13,220 bases of DNA from an uncultured Wenzhouxiangella sp. (GCA_937876395.1 CALEIM010000034.1:1-13220), one strand, 5' to 3'; shown: positions 1-6,777, counted from the stretch's first letter. The notes: generated by a model not told the origin, from the sequence alone. Made by a program: numbers and translations.

Positions 1-32
1 GGCAGTTCCACAATCTTGCTGGGCATCGCCAT
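1..32 (-). CDS. Possible start of a divergent gene running off the left edge
   Basis: Reading leftward, an ATG at 32-30 (or the in-frame ATG at 26-24) opens a frame beginning MAMPSKIVEL that stays open to the window edge. A GAGG-like ribosome binding sequence lies a few bases upstream, and a perfect TATAAT lies at 74-69 on the same strand, so a divergent gene is plausible. Ten codons are too few to identify a product, and I do not recognise it. It could be a chance open frame. Confidence 0.35.
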   Translation of the reverse strand, partial: MAMPSKIVEL

Positions 33-167
33 GTGGCCTCGCACACCGTAGTTGCTGCAAAACCGTTGATTATATATGCTCAGACACTGTTTTCACAGTT
101 TCCCGAAAAGGCACCGAAAGCCCGGGACGCTGGATATCAACCCGTCGTCAACCCAGCCGCCCTTGAA
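33..167. promoter_or_regulatory. Intergenic region with back-to-back promoter-like elements upstream of yidD
   Basis: This gap is locally AT-rich compared with the rest of the window. On the plus strand, TTGCTG (52-57), a 17-nt spacer and TATGCT (75-80) form a moderate sigma-70 match that would serve yidD, leaving a leader of about 80 nt. On the minus strand, TATAAT is at 74-69, with a 4/6 match to the -35 (GTGAAA, 96-91) at 16-nt spacing, facing the putative gene at the left edge. The dyad ACTGT-TTTC-ACAGT (86-99) lies just after the rightward -10 and overlaps the leftward -35, where an operator would sit. All assignments are by eye. Confidence 0.4.
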
Positions 168-401
168 ATGCAGACCGTTCTCCTTGCCCTGATCCGCGCC
201 TACCGCTATGTGCTGTCACCCTGGATCGGCGGCCAGTGCCGCTTTGACCCGACCTGCTCGGTTTATGCGCTGCAGGCGATTGAACTGTACGGCCCGTGGC
301 GGGGTAGCTGGCTGGCGATGCGCCGCCTGCTGCGCTGCCACCCGTTCTGCCCGGGCGGCAAGGACCCGGTACCGGGCTATCAGGACGATGAGTCGTCGTG
401 A
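168..401 (+). CDS. yidD: YidD, membrane protein insertion efficiency factor
   Basis: A 77-residue protein of the YidD family, small inner-membrane-associated proteins that assist insertion of membrane proteins by YidC/Sec. It shows the family core: an N-terminal amphipathic stretch (LLALIRAYRYVLSP), then CRFDPTCSVYA at about residues 23-33, a second cysteine cluster (LRCHPFCPGG) and the DPVP element near the end. The frame is open upstream to a GTG at 33, but family homology begins at the ATG at 168, so that start is chosen. No convincing ribosome binding site precedes it. In most bacteria yidD lies between rnpA and yidC. Here it stands apart from them and ends 5 bp from the murA stop on the other strand. 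Confidence 0.9.
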   Translation: MQTVLLALIRAYRYVLSPWIGGQCRFDPTCSVYALQAIELYGPWRGSWLAMRRLLRCHPFCPGGKDPVPGYQDDESS

Positions 402-406
402 GGAAA

Positions 407-1663
407 TCAGTTCAGGCGACGGATGCTGGCGCCTAGCTGACGAAATTTTTCCTCGATATTCTCGTAGCCACGATCAATATGGTAGACGCGATCAATGAGG
501 GTGTCGCCGTGCGCGACCAGCCCGGCCAGCACCAGGCAGGCTGAAGCACGCAGGTCGGTGGCCATCATCGGCGCGGCGGTCAATTGCTTGACGCCCTGAA
601 TGATCACTGCATTGCCTTCCAGGCGGATATCGGCACCCAGCCGCTGCAGTTCAAGCACGTGCATGAAGCGGTTTTCGAACACCGTCTCGCGCACAATGGC
701 GGTACCTTCCGCAATGGTGTTCAGCGCGGTGAACTGGGCCTGCATATCGGTCGGAAAACCGGGATACGGCGCGGTGGTGACGTTGACCGCCCGCGGGCGG
801 CGACCGCCCATATCGAGCTCGATCCAGTCATCGCCGGTGCTGATCTGACCGCCAGCTTCCTCAAGCTTGGCAAGCACGGATTCGAGGATGGCGGGTGCAA
901 CGCGCAGCGCTCGCACCCGTCCGCCGGTCATCGCCGCTGCGGTCAGGAAGGTGCCGGCCTCGATGCGATCAGACAGCACGTCGTAGTCGTAGCCTCCCAG
1001 TCGTTCACGGCCTTCAATCACGATCGTATTGCTGCCATGACCGGAAATGGCCGCGCCCATGCTGTTGAGGCAGTTGGCCAGATCAACCACCTCGGGCTCC
1101 TGCGCGGCGTTTTCGATGACGGTGGTGCCGCTTGCCAGGGTGGCGGCCATCATCAGATTTTCGGTACCAGTCACGGTCACCGTGTCGAGCACGATGCGCG
1201 CACCGCGCAGGCGTCGGGCCCTGGCCTTGATGTAGCCGAACTCCACCTGGATTTCGGCGCCCATCGCCTCCAGACCCTTGAGATGAAGGTCGACCGGGCG
1301 TGCGCCGATGGCGCAGCCGCCGGGCAGCGAAACTTCGGCGACCCCACGGCGGGCCAACAGCGGCCCAAGCACCAGAATCGAGGCGCGCATGGTCCGGACC
1401 AGCTCATAAGGCGCGATGTCACGGTCGACCCCGGAGGCATCCAGTTCCACGCCGAGCTTGTCGCCCAACGCAATGTCCACGCCCATCTGGCCGAGCAGCT
1501 CCATGGTCGTGGTCACATCCTTCAGATGCGGCACGCGGCTGAGTCGACAGGGCTCTTCGGTGAGCAGCGAGGCCATAAGGATCGGCAGCACCGCATTTTT
1601 GGCGCCGGAAATCTCGACGCTGCCGTCCAGCGGCTGGCCGCCGGTAATCTGGATTCGGGCCAC
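407..1663 (-). CDS. murA: UDP-N-acetylglucosamine 1-carboxyvinyltransferase
   Basis: MurA transfers enolpyruvate from PEP to UDP-GlcNAc, the first committed step of cytoplasmic peptidoglycan precursor synthesis. The 418 residues match the family length (E. coli 419). Visible landmarks are Lys22-Asn23 in SGAKNAVLP, the active-site loop PGGCAIGARP with the fosfomycin-reactive cysteine at Cys117, Asp306 in GFPTDMQAQF and Arg398 in DRGYENIEEK. The cysteine is present rather than the Asp seen in some naturally resistant enzymes, so fosfomycin sensitivity of the enzyme is expected (inference). The start is a GTG lying three bases after the ibaG stop, so the two genes are almost certainly co-transcribed and translationally coupled. 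The 3' end converges on yidD. Confidence 0.97.
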   Translation of the reverse strand: MARIQITGGQPLDGSVEISGAKNAVLPILMASLLTEEPCRLSRVPHLKDVTTTMELLGQMGVDIALGDKLGVELDASGVDRDIAPYELVRTMRASILVLGPLLARRGVAEVSLPGGCAIGARPVDLHLKGLEAMGAEIQVEFGYIKARARRLRGARIVLDTVTVTGTENLMMAATLASGTTVIENAAQEPEVVDLANCLNSMGAAISGHGSNTIVIEGRERLGGYDYDVLSDRIEAGTFLTAAAMTGGRVRALRVAPAILESVLAKLEEAGGQISTGDDWIELDMGGRRPRAVNVTTAPYPGFPTDMQAQFTALNTIAEGTAIVRETVFENRFMHVLELQRLGADIRLEGNAVIIQGVKQLTAAPMMATDLRASACLVLAGLVAHGDTLIDRVYHIDRGYENIEEKFRQLGASIRRLN

Positions 1664-1666
1664 GGG

Positions 1667-1912
1667 CTAGTCCGCACCCCTTGAGGCCGCCTCATCGGGC
1701 GACTTCAAATCCATGCTCAGGGCATGGATCTCCCGCCCGAGGGTGTCACCCAGCGCGCTGTGCACCAGACGATGACGCTGAAGGCGCGACTTGCCGAAAA
1801 ACTGCTCGCTGACGATCCGGGCGACAAAATGCACGTTGTCGTCCGAGTCGATCCGAATGCTGGCTTCGGGCATCGCCTGTTGAATGCGGGTTTCGATTGA
1901 TCTGACGTCCAT
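1667..1912 (-). CDS. ibaG: BolA-family protein IbaG
   Basis: An 81-residue BolA-like protein. The family partners with monothiol glutaredoxins in iron-sulfur cluster handling, and in E. coli ibaG is acid-inducible and lies next to murA as here. The sequence starts MDVRSIETRIQQAMPEAS and carries the BolA core: DDNVHFVARIVSEQF, then KSRLQRHRLVHSALGD (the family R-x-x-x-H-R-x-V-like helix) and EIHALSMDLKSPDE at the C-terminus. The start at 1912 aligns with family N-termini but has no clear ribosome binding site. An in-frame ATG at 1951 would add 13 residues and has only a weak GGGG upstream. murA follows after 3 bp. The gene is divergent from kdsD with 66 bp between starts. Confidence 0.9.
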   Translation of the reverse strand: MDVRSIETRIQQAMPEASIRIDSDDNVHFVARIVSEQFFGKSRLQRHRLVHSALGDTLGREIHALSMDLKSPDEAASRGAD

Positions 1913-1944
1913 AACGAAAAAATCGGGCCTTTGGGCCAGCAAGA

Positions 1945-1972
1945 TTGGCATGACCCCGTAGTGTACTAAAAT
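1945..1972 (+). promoter_or_regulatory. Strong sigma-70-type promoter for kdsD
   Basis: TTGGCA (1945-1950), a 16-nt spacer and TAAAAT (1967-1972) each match the sigma-70 consensus at five of six positions. Initiation about seven bases after the -10 would fall at about 1979, the A of the kdsD start codon. No ribosome binding sequence lies before that ATG, so a leaderless or nearly leaderless transcript is predicted. The 10-bp perfect palindrome ATGGCGCCAT (1971-1980) covers the start site and could be an operator or chance. This is the only good promoter seen upstream of kdsD-kdsC-lptC-lptA-lptB. Confidence 0.6.
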
Positions 1973-1978
1973 GGCGCC

Positions 1979-2956
1979 ATGAACATTGATTCCCGGCGCC
2001 TGCTGGCGACCGCAAGCGAGGTTCTGGAAACCGAGGCGGCCGCCATCCGAGCGCTGTCCGACCGGCTTGGCCAGCCCTTTATTGACGCCTGTCGAATGAT
2101 TCTCGACAGCCCCGGCCATGTGGTCGTTACCGGCATGGGTAAATCCGGCCACATCGGCAGCAAGCTGGCCGCCACCCTGGCTTCCACCGGAACGCCGGCT
2201 TTCTTTGTTCATCCAGCCGAAGCCAGTCATGGCGACCTGGGCATGATCGGCCAGCACAACCTGGTTCTGGCCATGTCCAATTCCGGCGAGACAGACGAAG
2301 TACTGCGCCTGCTGCCCGGGCTCAAACGGCTCGGCGCCGGACTGATCGCAATGACCGGCAACCGCAGCTCGACGCTGGCCCTTCAGGCCGATGTGCATCT
2401 CGATACCAGCGTCGACCGGGAAGCCTGCCCGCTGGGTCTGGCACCAACCGCCTCGACCTCGGCCCAGTTGGCGCTGGGCGATGCCATGGCCATCGCCCTG
2501 CTCGAGGCGCGCGGCTTCACGGCCGACGATTTCGCCCGCTCGCATCCGGCCGGCAGCCTCGGCCGGCGCCTGCTGCTGAGGATCAGCGATTTGATGCACA
2601 GCGGCGAGGATCTGCCCAGAATCGGCGCCGACGACACCGTTGCGGATGCGATCATGGAAATGACCCGCAGCCGCCTTGGCCTGTGTGCCGTAGTCGATAG
2701 CGACGACAACCTGCTCGGCATCATCACCGACGGCGATCTACGCCGTAATCTTGATCAGCTCGACGATATTCGCCACACCACCGCGGGCCGCATCATGACC
2801 GCCGCGCCACGCACCATCCAGGCCGATGCGCTGGCCGCAGCCGCGGTTGAAATGATGCAAAGCCACCGCATTCAGGGCGTGCTGGTCACCGATGAATCCG
2901 GCAAACTGGTTGGCGCGCTCAACTTCCAGGATCTGCTGCAGGCAGGCGTGGTATGA
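1979..2956 (+). CDS. kdsD: Arabinose-5-phosphate isomerase
   Basis: KdsD converts D-ribulose-5-phosphate to D-arabinose-5-phosphate, the first step towards Kdo of the LPS inner core. The 325 residues (E. coli 328) hold an N-terminal sugar-isomerase (SIS) domain at about 35-170 and two CBS domains at about 205-262 and 270-325. Residues expected for catalysis are visible: Lys55 in GMGKSGH, His84 in EASHGDLGM, the NSGET loop at 101-105 and His189 in RSHPAGSLGR. The start matches family N-termini and is favoured even without a Shine-Dalgarno sequence, because a promoter just upstream would make the mRNA leaderless. The stop overlaps the kdsC start (ATGA). KpsF is a close paralogue type, but the LPS-gene context favours KdsD. 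Confidence 0.96.
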   Translation: MNIDSRRLLATASEVLETEAAAIRALSDRLGQPFIDACRMILDSPGHVVVTGMGKSGHIGSKLAATLASTGTPAFFVHPAEASHGDLGMIGQHNLVLAMSNSGETDEVLRLLPGLKRLGAGLIAMTGNRSSTLALQADVHLDTSVDREACPLGLAPTASTSAQLALGDAMAIALLEARGFTADDFARSHPAGSLGRRLLLRISDLMHSGEDLPRIGADDTVADAIMEMTRSRLGLCAVVDSDDNLLGIITDGDLRRNLDQLDDIRHTTAGRIMTAAPRTIQADALAAAAVEMMQSHRIQGVLVTDESGKLVGALNFQDLLQAGVV

Positions 2957-3480
2957 ACAATGCCGCGCTGCTGGATCGGGCCGCCGCCGTCCGCATGGCC
3001 GTATTCGACGTGGACGGCGTCATGACCGACGGCCGGATCACTTATACGGCAGCCGGTGATGAATTGAAAACCTTCCACACCCGCGACGGCCTGGGCCTCA
3101 AGGGTCTGCTTGATAGCGGCATCGCCGTGGCCATCATCACCGCGCGCCGTTCAGCCATCGTCGAGCGACGCGCCAGCGAGCTGGGCATCACCGATCTGCT
3201 CCAGGGCCGCGAAGACAAGGCGACGGCCCTTGACGAACTGCTGGCCCGGACCGGGCGCAACCCGGCCGACTGCGCCTATGCCGGCGATGACCTGCTCGAC
3301 TGGCCGGCAATGCAACGCTGTCGGCTGCGCTGCGCACCCATCGATGCCTGCAACTGGATACGCCAGCGCGCCGATTTCGTAACCACAGCCCGAGCTGGCC
3401 ACGGCGCCGTGCGCGAGATCTGCGAACTGATCCTTGAAGGGCACGGCCTGCTTGATCGCTGGCGGGGCCGTTTCGAGTGA
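2953..3480 (+). CDS. kdsC: 3-deoxy-D-manno-octulosonate-8-phosphate phosphatase
   Basis: KdsC is a HAD-superfamily phosphatase that releases phosphate from Kdo-8-phosphate to give Kdo in the cytoplasm. The 175 residues are cap-less, as in the family. All four HAD motifs are visible: motif I DVDGVMTDG with nucleophile Asp19 and Asp21, motif II Thr63 in IITARRS, motif III Lys89 in GREDKA, and motif IV GDDLLDWPAM with Asp112-Asp113. The C-terminal AGHGAVREICELIL matches the family tail that reaches the neighbouring active site in the tetramer. It overlaps kdsD by 4 bp (ATGA), and its TGA overlaps the GTG start of lptC, so the three genes are probably translationally coupled. Confidence 0.96.
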   Translation: MNNAALLDRAAAVRMAVFDVDGVMTDGRITYTAAGDELKTFHTRDGLGLKGLLDSGIAVAIITARRSAIVERRASELGITDLLQGREDKATALDELLARTGRNPADCAYAGDDLLDWPAMQRCRLRCAPIDACNWIRQRADFVTTARAGHGAVREICELILEGHGLLDRWRGRFE

Positions 3481-4088
3481 ACTGGCGAATCGTGCTGAGC
3501 GCTTGCCTGGCGCTGGCCGTCCTGCTCGGCATCCGCTGGCTGCTGCCATCAGATCGCAGCGCCACCCCGCCACTGGACCTTCCCGACACCCGTTTCGACT
3601 ACACCCTGAGCAATTACGAGGCGCGCTTCCAGGACGCCGATGACCAGATTGAACTGCTGCTGTCCGGTCCGCGCCTGGAGCACGTCTGGGCCGAGCGGGT
3701 GGCGCGCCTGGAAGGGCCCAGGTTTCATATCGAGCCCGAAGCCGCCGACTGGCGCGGTCGCGCCGATCACGGCCGGGTGCTGCGCGACGATGAAGTGCTG
3801 ATTCTCGAAGGGGCGGTTGAGCTGGTCCACCGACACCACGACGGTGACATCAACGTGCATGCCGAAAGCCTGCGCTATGACCGACGCACGCGTACAATCA
3901 CCTCCGAACGCCCGGTACGCATCGACCAGGCCGAAACCTGGCTGGAAGCGGGTGGTCTGAATATCGAACTGGACAACAATATTCTGGAACTGAGCAATGG
4001 TGTACAAGGCGAAGTTTATGCTCCGCCGGCTTCTGCTGGCCGCACTGACAGTCCTGCTGACAGCGCTGCCGGCAGCGGCGCAGGATAA
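3477..4088 (+). CDS. lptC: LPS export protein LptC
   Basis: LptC is the single-pass inner-membrane component of the Lpt bridge. It receives LPS from LptBFG and passes it to periplasmic LptA. The 203-residue product has a short cytoplasmic start (MNWR), one membrane helix at about residues 5-23 and a periplasmic beta-jellyroll domain ending near LSNGVQGEVYAP. Its start is GTG, overlapping the kdsC stop (GTGA). The last 23 residues (after about 180) are rich in Ala, Gly, Ser and Pro and are translated from the same DNA as the lptA signal peptide in another frame, so they probably add no fold. E. coli LptC has 191 residues. LptF and LptG are not in the window. Confidence 0.9.
   Translation: MNWRIVLSACLALAVLLGIRWLLPSDRSATPPLDLPDTRFDYTLSNYEARFQDADDQIELLLSGPRLEHVWAERVARLEGPRFHIEPEAADWRGRADHGRVLRDDEVLILEGAVELVHRHHDGDINVHAESLRYDRRTRTITSERPVRIDQAETWLEAGGLNIELDNNILELSNGVQGEVYAPPASAGRTDSPADSAAGSGAG
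4006..4009 (+). promoter_or_regulatory. Ribosome binding site supporting the lptA start at 4018
   Basis: AAGG lies 8 nt before the ATG at 4018, inside the 3' end of lptC. The earlier in-frame ATG at 3997 has no comparable sequence at a usable distance, which favours 4018. Confidence 0.45.
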
Positions 4089-4515
4089 CGAGCGGATCAG
4101 CATCAATGCCGAGAACGTGTCGTATGACGCCAATCGTGGCGCTACCCATCTGCTTGACCAGGTGCACATCAGCCGCGGCGAAATGCAGATCAGTGCCGAT
4201 GAAGGCTTTGGCTATCGCGGCAGCGACGGCTGGCAGCGCATCGAGCTGTTCGGCACACCGGTGCGCTGGCGAACGCTGACCGAAGCCGGCGGCGAAACCG
4301 CCGGCTATGCCGATCAGGTGGTTTACAACCTGACGGAACGCACCGTAACACTGATCGGCAACGCCTATATTGAGGAAGCGCGCGGCACGTTTTCCGGCCA
4401 GCGCCTGGTCTACAACGTCGACACCGAAGCCACCGAAGGCCAGGGCGGCATTCGCATGGAAATTGAGCCTGAGACCGCCGAGCGCAGCAACGGCGCTGCC
4501 CCCGAGCCGGACTAA
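4018..4515 (+). CDS. lptA: LPS export periplasmic protein LptA
   Basis: LptA is the periplasmic OstA-like beta-jellyroll protein that polymerises into the bridge carrying LPS to LptD/E at the outer membrane. From 4018 the protein has 165 residues: a classical Sec signal peptide (MLRRLLLAALTVLLTALPAAA) with an Ala-x-Ala cleavage site before Gln, then the OstA repeat region (ISINAENVSYDANRG, AEMQIS-like and YADQVVYNLTERTVTLIGNA segments). The C-terminal tail is acidic and Pro/Ala-rich. An in-frame ATG at 3997 would add seven residues (MVYKAKF) and is possible. The gene overlaps lptC by 71 bp from this start and ends 3 bp before lptB. Confidence 0.9.
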   Translation: MLRRLLLAALTVLLTALPAAAQDNERISINAENVSYDANRGATHLLDQVHISRGEMQISADEGFGYRGSDGWQRIELFGTPVRWRTLTEAGGETAGYADQVVYNLTERTVTLIGNAYIEEARGTFSGQRLVYNVDTEATEGQGGIRMEIEPETAERSNGAAPEPD

Positions 4516-4518
4516 GAC

Positions 4519-5238
4519 GTGCTGATCGCCGAACATCTGGCCAAGCGCTACAAGGGCCGCGCGGTCGTTCATGGCATGTCGATGCAGGTCGAAACCGGTG
4601 AGATTGTCGGACTGCTCGGCCCCAACGGCGCCGGCAAGACGACCTGCTTCTACATGGTCGTCGGCCTGGTTGCCCCGGATGGCGGGCGCATCCTGCTTAA
4701 CGACCGTGACATCACCCGCGCGAGCATGAATCGCCGCGCCCGCGCAGGCCTGGGCTATTTGCCGCAGGAGGCTTCGATTTTCCGGCGTCTGAGCGTGGCC
4801 GACAACATTCTCGGCGTACTCGAGCTGCGCCCCGATCTCAAACGCGAAGGTCGGCGCCGCGAGCTCGAACGCCTGATGGATGAATTCAATATCAGCCACC
4901 TGGCCGAGCAAAGCGGCATAAGCCTGTCCGGCGGCGAACGGCGACGGGTGGAAATTGCCCGGGCCCTGGCCACCGATCCGTCCTATATCCTGCTTGACGA
5001 ACCGTTTGCCGGGGTGGATCCCATCTCGGTCGGCGAAATTCAGAGCATCGTTCGTCAACTGACCGAACGCGATATCGGCATCCTCATTACCGACCACAAC
5101 GTGCGTGAAACCCTTGGCATCTGCGATCGCGCCTACATCATCAGCGAAGGCCGCCTGCTGACCCACGGCAGCCCCGACGAGGTGATGCACGACGAGAATG
5201 TGCGCGACGTTTACCTGGGCCGCGAATTCCGCCTGTAG
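4519..5238 (+). CDS. lptB: LPS export ABC transporter ATP-binding protein LptB
   Basis: LptB is the cytoplasmic ATPase of LptB2FG, powering extraction of LPS from the inner membrane. The 239 residues carry a full ABC signature set: Walker A GPNGAGKTT at 34-42, Q-loop Gln83 in LPQEASIF, signature LSGGE at 136-140, Walker B ILLDEPFAGVDP with Asp160-Glu161, and H-loop His193 in TDHN. The C-terminal YLGREFRL matches the LptB family end. It starts with GTG three nucleotides after the lptA stop, with only a weak ribosome binding sequence, so coupling to lptA is likely. Partners lptF and lptG must be encoded elsewhere. Confidence 0.97.
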   Translation: MLIAEHLAKRYKGRAVVHGMSMQVETGEIVGLLGPNGAGKTTCFYMVVGLVAPDGGRILLNDRDITRASMNRRARAGLGYLPQEASIFRRLSVADNILGVLELRPDLKREGRRRELERLMDEFNISHLAEQSGISLSGGERRRVEIARALATDPSYILLDEPFAGVDPISVGEIQSIVRQLTERDIGILITDHNVRETLGICDRAYIISEGRLLTHGSPDEVMHDENVRDVYLGREFRL

Positions 5239-5268
5239 TGCGGACCACGGCAGCATCTGAACGTGACG

Positions 5269-5274
5269 TAAAAT
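5269..5274 (+). promoter_or_regulatory. Candidate -10 element for rpoN
   Basis: TAAAAT sits 7 nt before the rpoN ATG, almost the same geometry as the kdsD promoter. A -35 is poor: ACGGCA at 5247-5252 matches three of six. Initiation would fall at or one base before the ATG. The nearby AGGG (5276-5279) is only 2 nt from the ATG, too close for a good ribosome binding site. rpoN could instead be transcribed by read-through from lptB. Confidence 0.35.
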
Positions 5275-5281
5275 CAGGGCC

Positions 5282-6709
5282 ATGAAACCAGCGGCCCGAC
5301 TACAGCTCAAACTTGGCCAGAAGCTCAAGCTGGCACCGCAGCTGCGCCAGGCGATTGCCCTGTTGGCGCTCAACCGCATCGAACTGCGTCAGACGCTGCG
5401 CGAGGCGCTGGACACCAACCCCCTGCTCGAACGCGCCGAAGACAGTCTGTCGGAGCCGGCCGAAGGCGAGTCTGATCGCGCGCCCGACAGCGAAGTCGAA
5501 ATTGACTTCGACCAGGACTACGGTTTCGATGATTTGCCGCAAGGCTATTCAGTAACCACCGGGCCAGGACCAAACTACGATGAATTCATCCGCGATCGGG
5601 CCGATGAATCCCTCCAGGCCCATCTGCTCTGGCAGGTCAACCTGTCGGGATTCAGCCCAACCGACGAGGCCATCGCCCGGGCCATCGTCTACGCCCTCGA
5701 CGAGGACGGTTACCTCAAGGATGATCTGGCCACCCTGAGAGCCTCGCTGGCGCCAGAGCATCTGGTCAGCACCGAAGAGATTGGCGCTGTGCTCGAACGC
5801 ATACAGCATTTCGAGCCGGTCGGCGTGGCCAGTCGCAGCATTGGCGAGAGCCTTTTGATCCAGCTCAAAACCATGCCCTCGGACACACCCTCGCTCGGTC
5901 TGGCCTGTCACCTCGTCGAGGAGCATCTTGACGCGCTGGGCCGCCAGGATCTGCGTTTCATCGCCCGGGCGACAGGCCGTAGTGAGGCCCAGATTCAGGC
6001 CGCACTGGCGGTAATCCGACGCTGCAATCCGCGCCCCTGCTCACGCTTTGGCAGCGATGCGGAAAACTACATTGCGCCGGATGTCTACGTGCACCCAGCC
6101 GACGAAGGCTGGCGGGTCACGCTCAATCCCGACAACACACCGGACCTGCGCCTCAACAATCAGTACGTGCAGCTGGTCGGCCAGGCACGCGGCGGCGACA
6201 AACAGTACCTCAAGGACCGTCTGCAGGAAGCGCGCTGGCTGCTCAGCGGCCTGGAAATGCGCAACCAGACCCTGCTGGCCGTCACCCGCGCGATCGTTGA
6301 GCGTCAGCACCGCTTTTTTACCGAGGGCGAAACCGGGCTCAAGCCGCTGCTTCAGCGTGAGGTGGCCGAGGCGGTTGGCGTGCATGAATCAACCGTTTCC
6401 CGGGCTACCACGCAGAAGTATGCCCACACGCCGCGCGGCACCGTAGAGCTCAAGTACTTCTTTTCGGTCGGTCTGGACGGCGCCGACGGTGACCAGGTTG
6501 CCGCAACGGCAGTCAAGGCCCAATTGCGCAAGCTGATCGGCGCCGAAACGCCGGGCAAACCGCTGTCGGACCAGGCTCTGGTGGAACTGCTGGCGGAATC
6601 CGGCATCAAACTGGCTCGGCGGACGGTGGCCAAATATCGTGAACAACTCGGCATCCCCGGCTCGGCCCAGCGCCGCCGGACGGCCCGCCTGAACGCTCGA
6701 CCGTCTTGA
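5282..6709 (+). CDS. rpoN: RNA polymerase sigma-54 factor
   Basis: RpoN directs RNA polymerase to -24/-12 promoters that need an enhancer-binding ATPase. The 475 residues (E. coli 477) show region I (about 1-50: glutamine/leucine-rich LQLKLGQKLKLAPQLRQAI, then DTNPLLE), an acidic region II (about 51-85, with EVEIDFDQDYGFDD), the core-binding domain from about 100, a helix-turn-helix (AVGVHESTVSRA, about 362-373) and the RpoN box ARRTVAKYR at 445-453, which contacts the -24 element. The start matches family N-termini. It lies 43 bp after lptB, the first real gap in the operon from kdsD onward, and 68 bp before hpf. The lptB-rpoN-hpf-ptsN order is conserved in gammaproteobacteria. Confidence 0.97.
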   Translation: MKPAARLQLKLGQKLKLAPQLRQAIALLALNRIELRQTLREALDTNPLLERAEDSLSEPAEGESDRAPDSEVEIDFDQDYGFDDLPQGYSVTTGPGPNYDEFIRDRADESLQAHLLWQVNLSGFSPTDEAIARAIVYALDEDGYLKDDLATLRASLAPEHLVSTEEIGAVLERIQHFEPVGVASRSIGESLLIQLKTMPSDTPSLGLACHLVEEHLDALGRQDLRFIARATGRSEAQIQAALAVIRRCNPRPCSRFGSDAENYIAPDVYVHPADEGWRVTLNPDNTPDLRLNNQYVQLVGQARGGDKQYLKDRLQEARWLLSGLEMRNQTLLAVTRAIVERQHRFFTEGETGLKPLLQREVAEAVGVHESTVSRATTQKYAHTPRGTVELKYFFSVGLDGADGDQVAATAVKAQLRKLIGAETPGKPLSDQALVELLAESGIKLARRTVAKYREQLGIPGSAQRRRTARLNARPS

Positions 6710-6764
6710 AGCCGGCGGATTCGGCCGCGAAATCTCAGACTGGGTTACCATTGAACTGTGCCAC

Positions 6765-6770
6765 AAGGAG
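6765..6770 (+). promoter_or_regulatory. Ribosome binding site of hpf
   Basis: AAGGAG is the best Shine-Dalgarno sequence in the window. It lies 4 nt from the ATG at 6775 and 7 nt from the ATG at 6778. The second distance is better and the second ATG gives the family-typical N-terminus MQLEVTG, so it decides the start. Confidence 0.75.
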
Positions 6771-6777
6771 CAAAATG

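Noticed and set aside
33..167. N-terminal extension of YidD from the GTG at 33
   Set aside because: The extra 45 residues match nothing in the family, and the region looks like a promoter rather than coding sequence.
413..434. Possible terminator hairpin AGGCG/CGCCT near the yidD-murA junction
   Set aside because: Only five base pairs, inside the murA C-terminal coding sequence, with no U-run on either strand.
584..1684. Long plus-strand open frame (366 codons) opposite murA
   Set aside because: It is the antisense of a clearly real MurA gene, with no family resemblance. Long mirror frames are common in high-GC DNA.
5331..5345. Near-match to a sigma-54 -24/-12 promoter (TGGCAC-N5-CTGC, GG and GC ten bases apart) inside the 5' end of rpoN
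   Set aside because: It lies within conserved coding sequence (LAPQLRQ of region I), points into rpoN downstream of its start codon, and has two mismatches. Chance from codon choice is the simpler reading.
3898..5379. Long minus-strand open frame (493 codons) opposite lptC-lptA-lptB
   Set aside because: It mirrors three well-supported genes and shows no recognisable domain.
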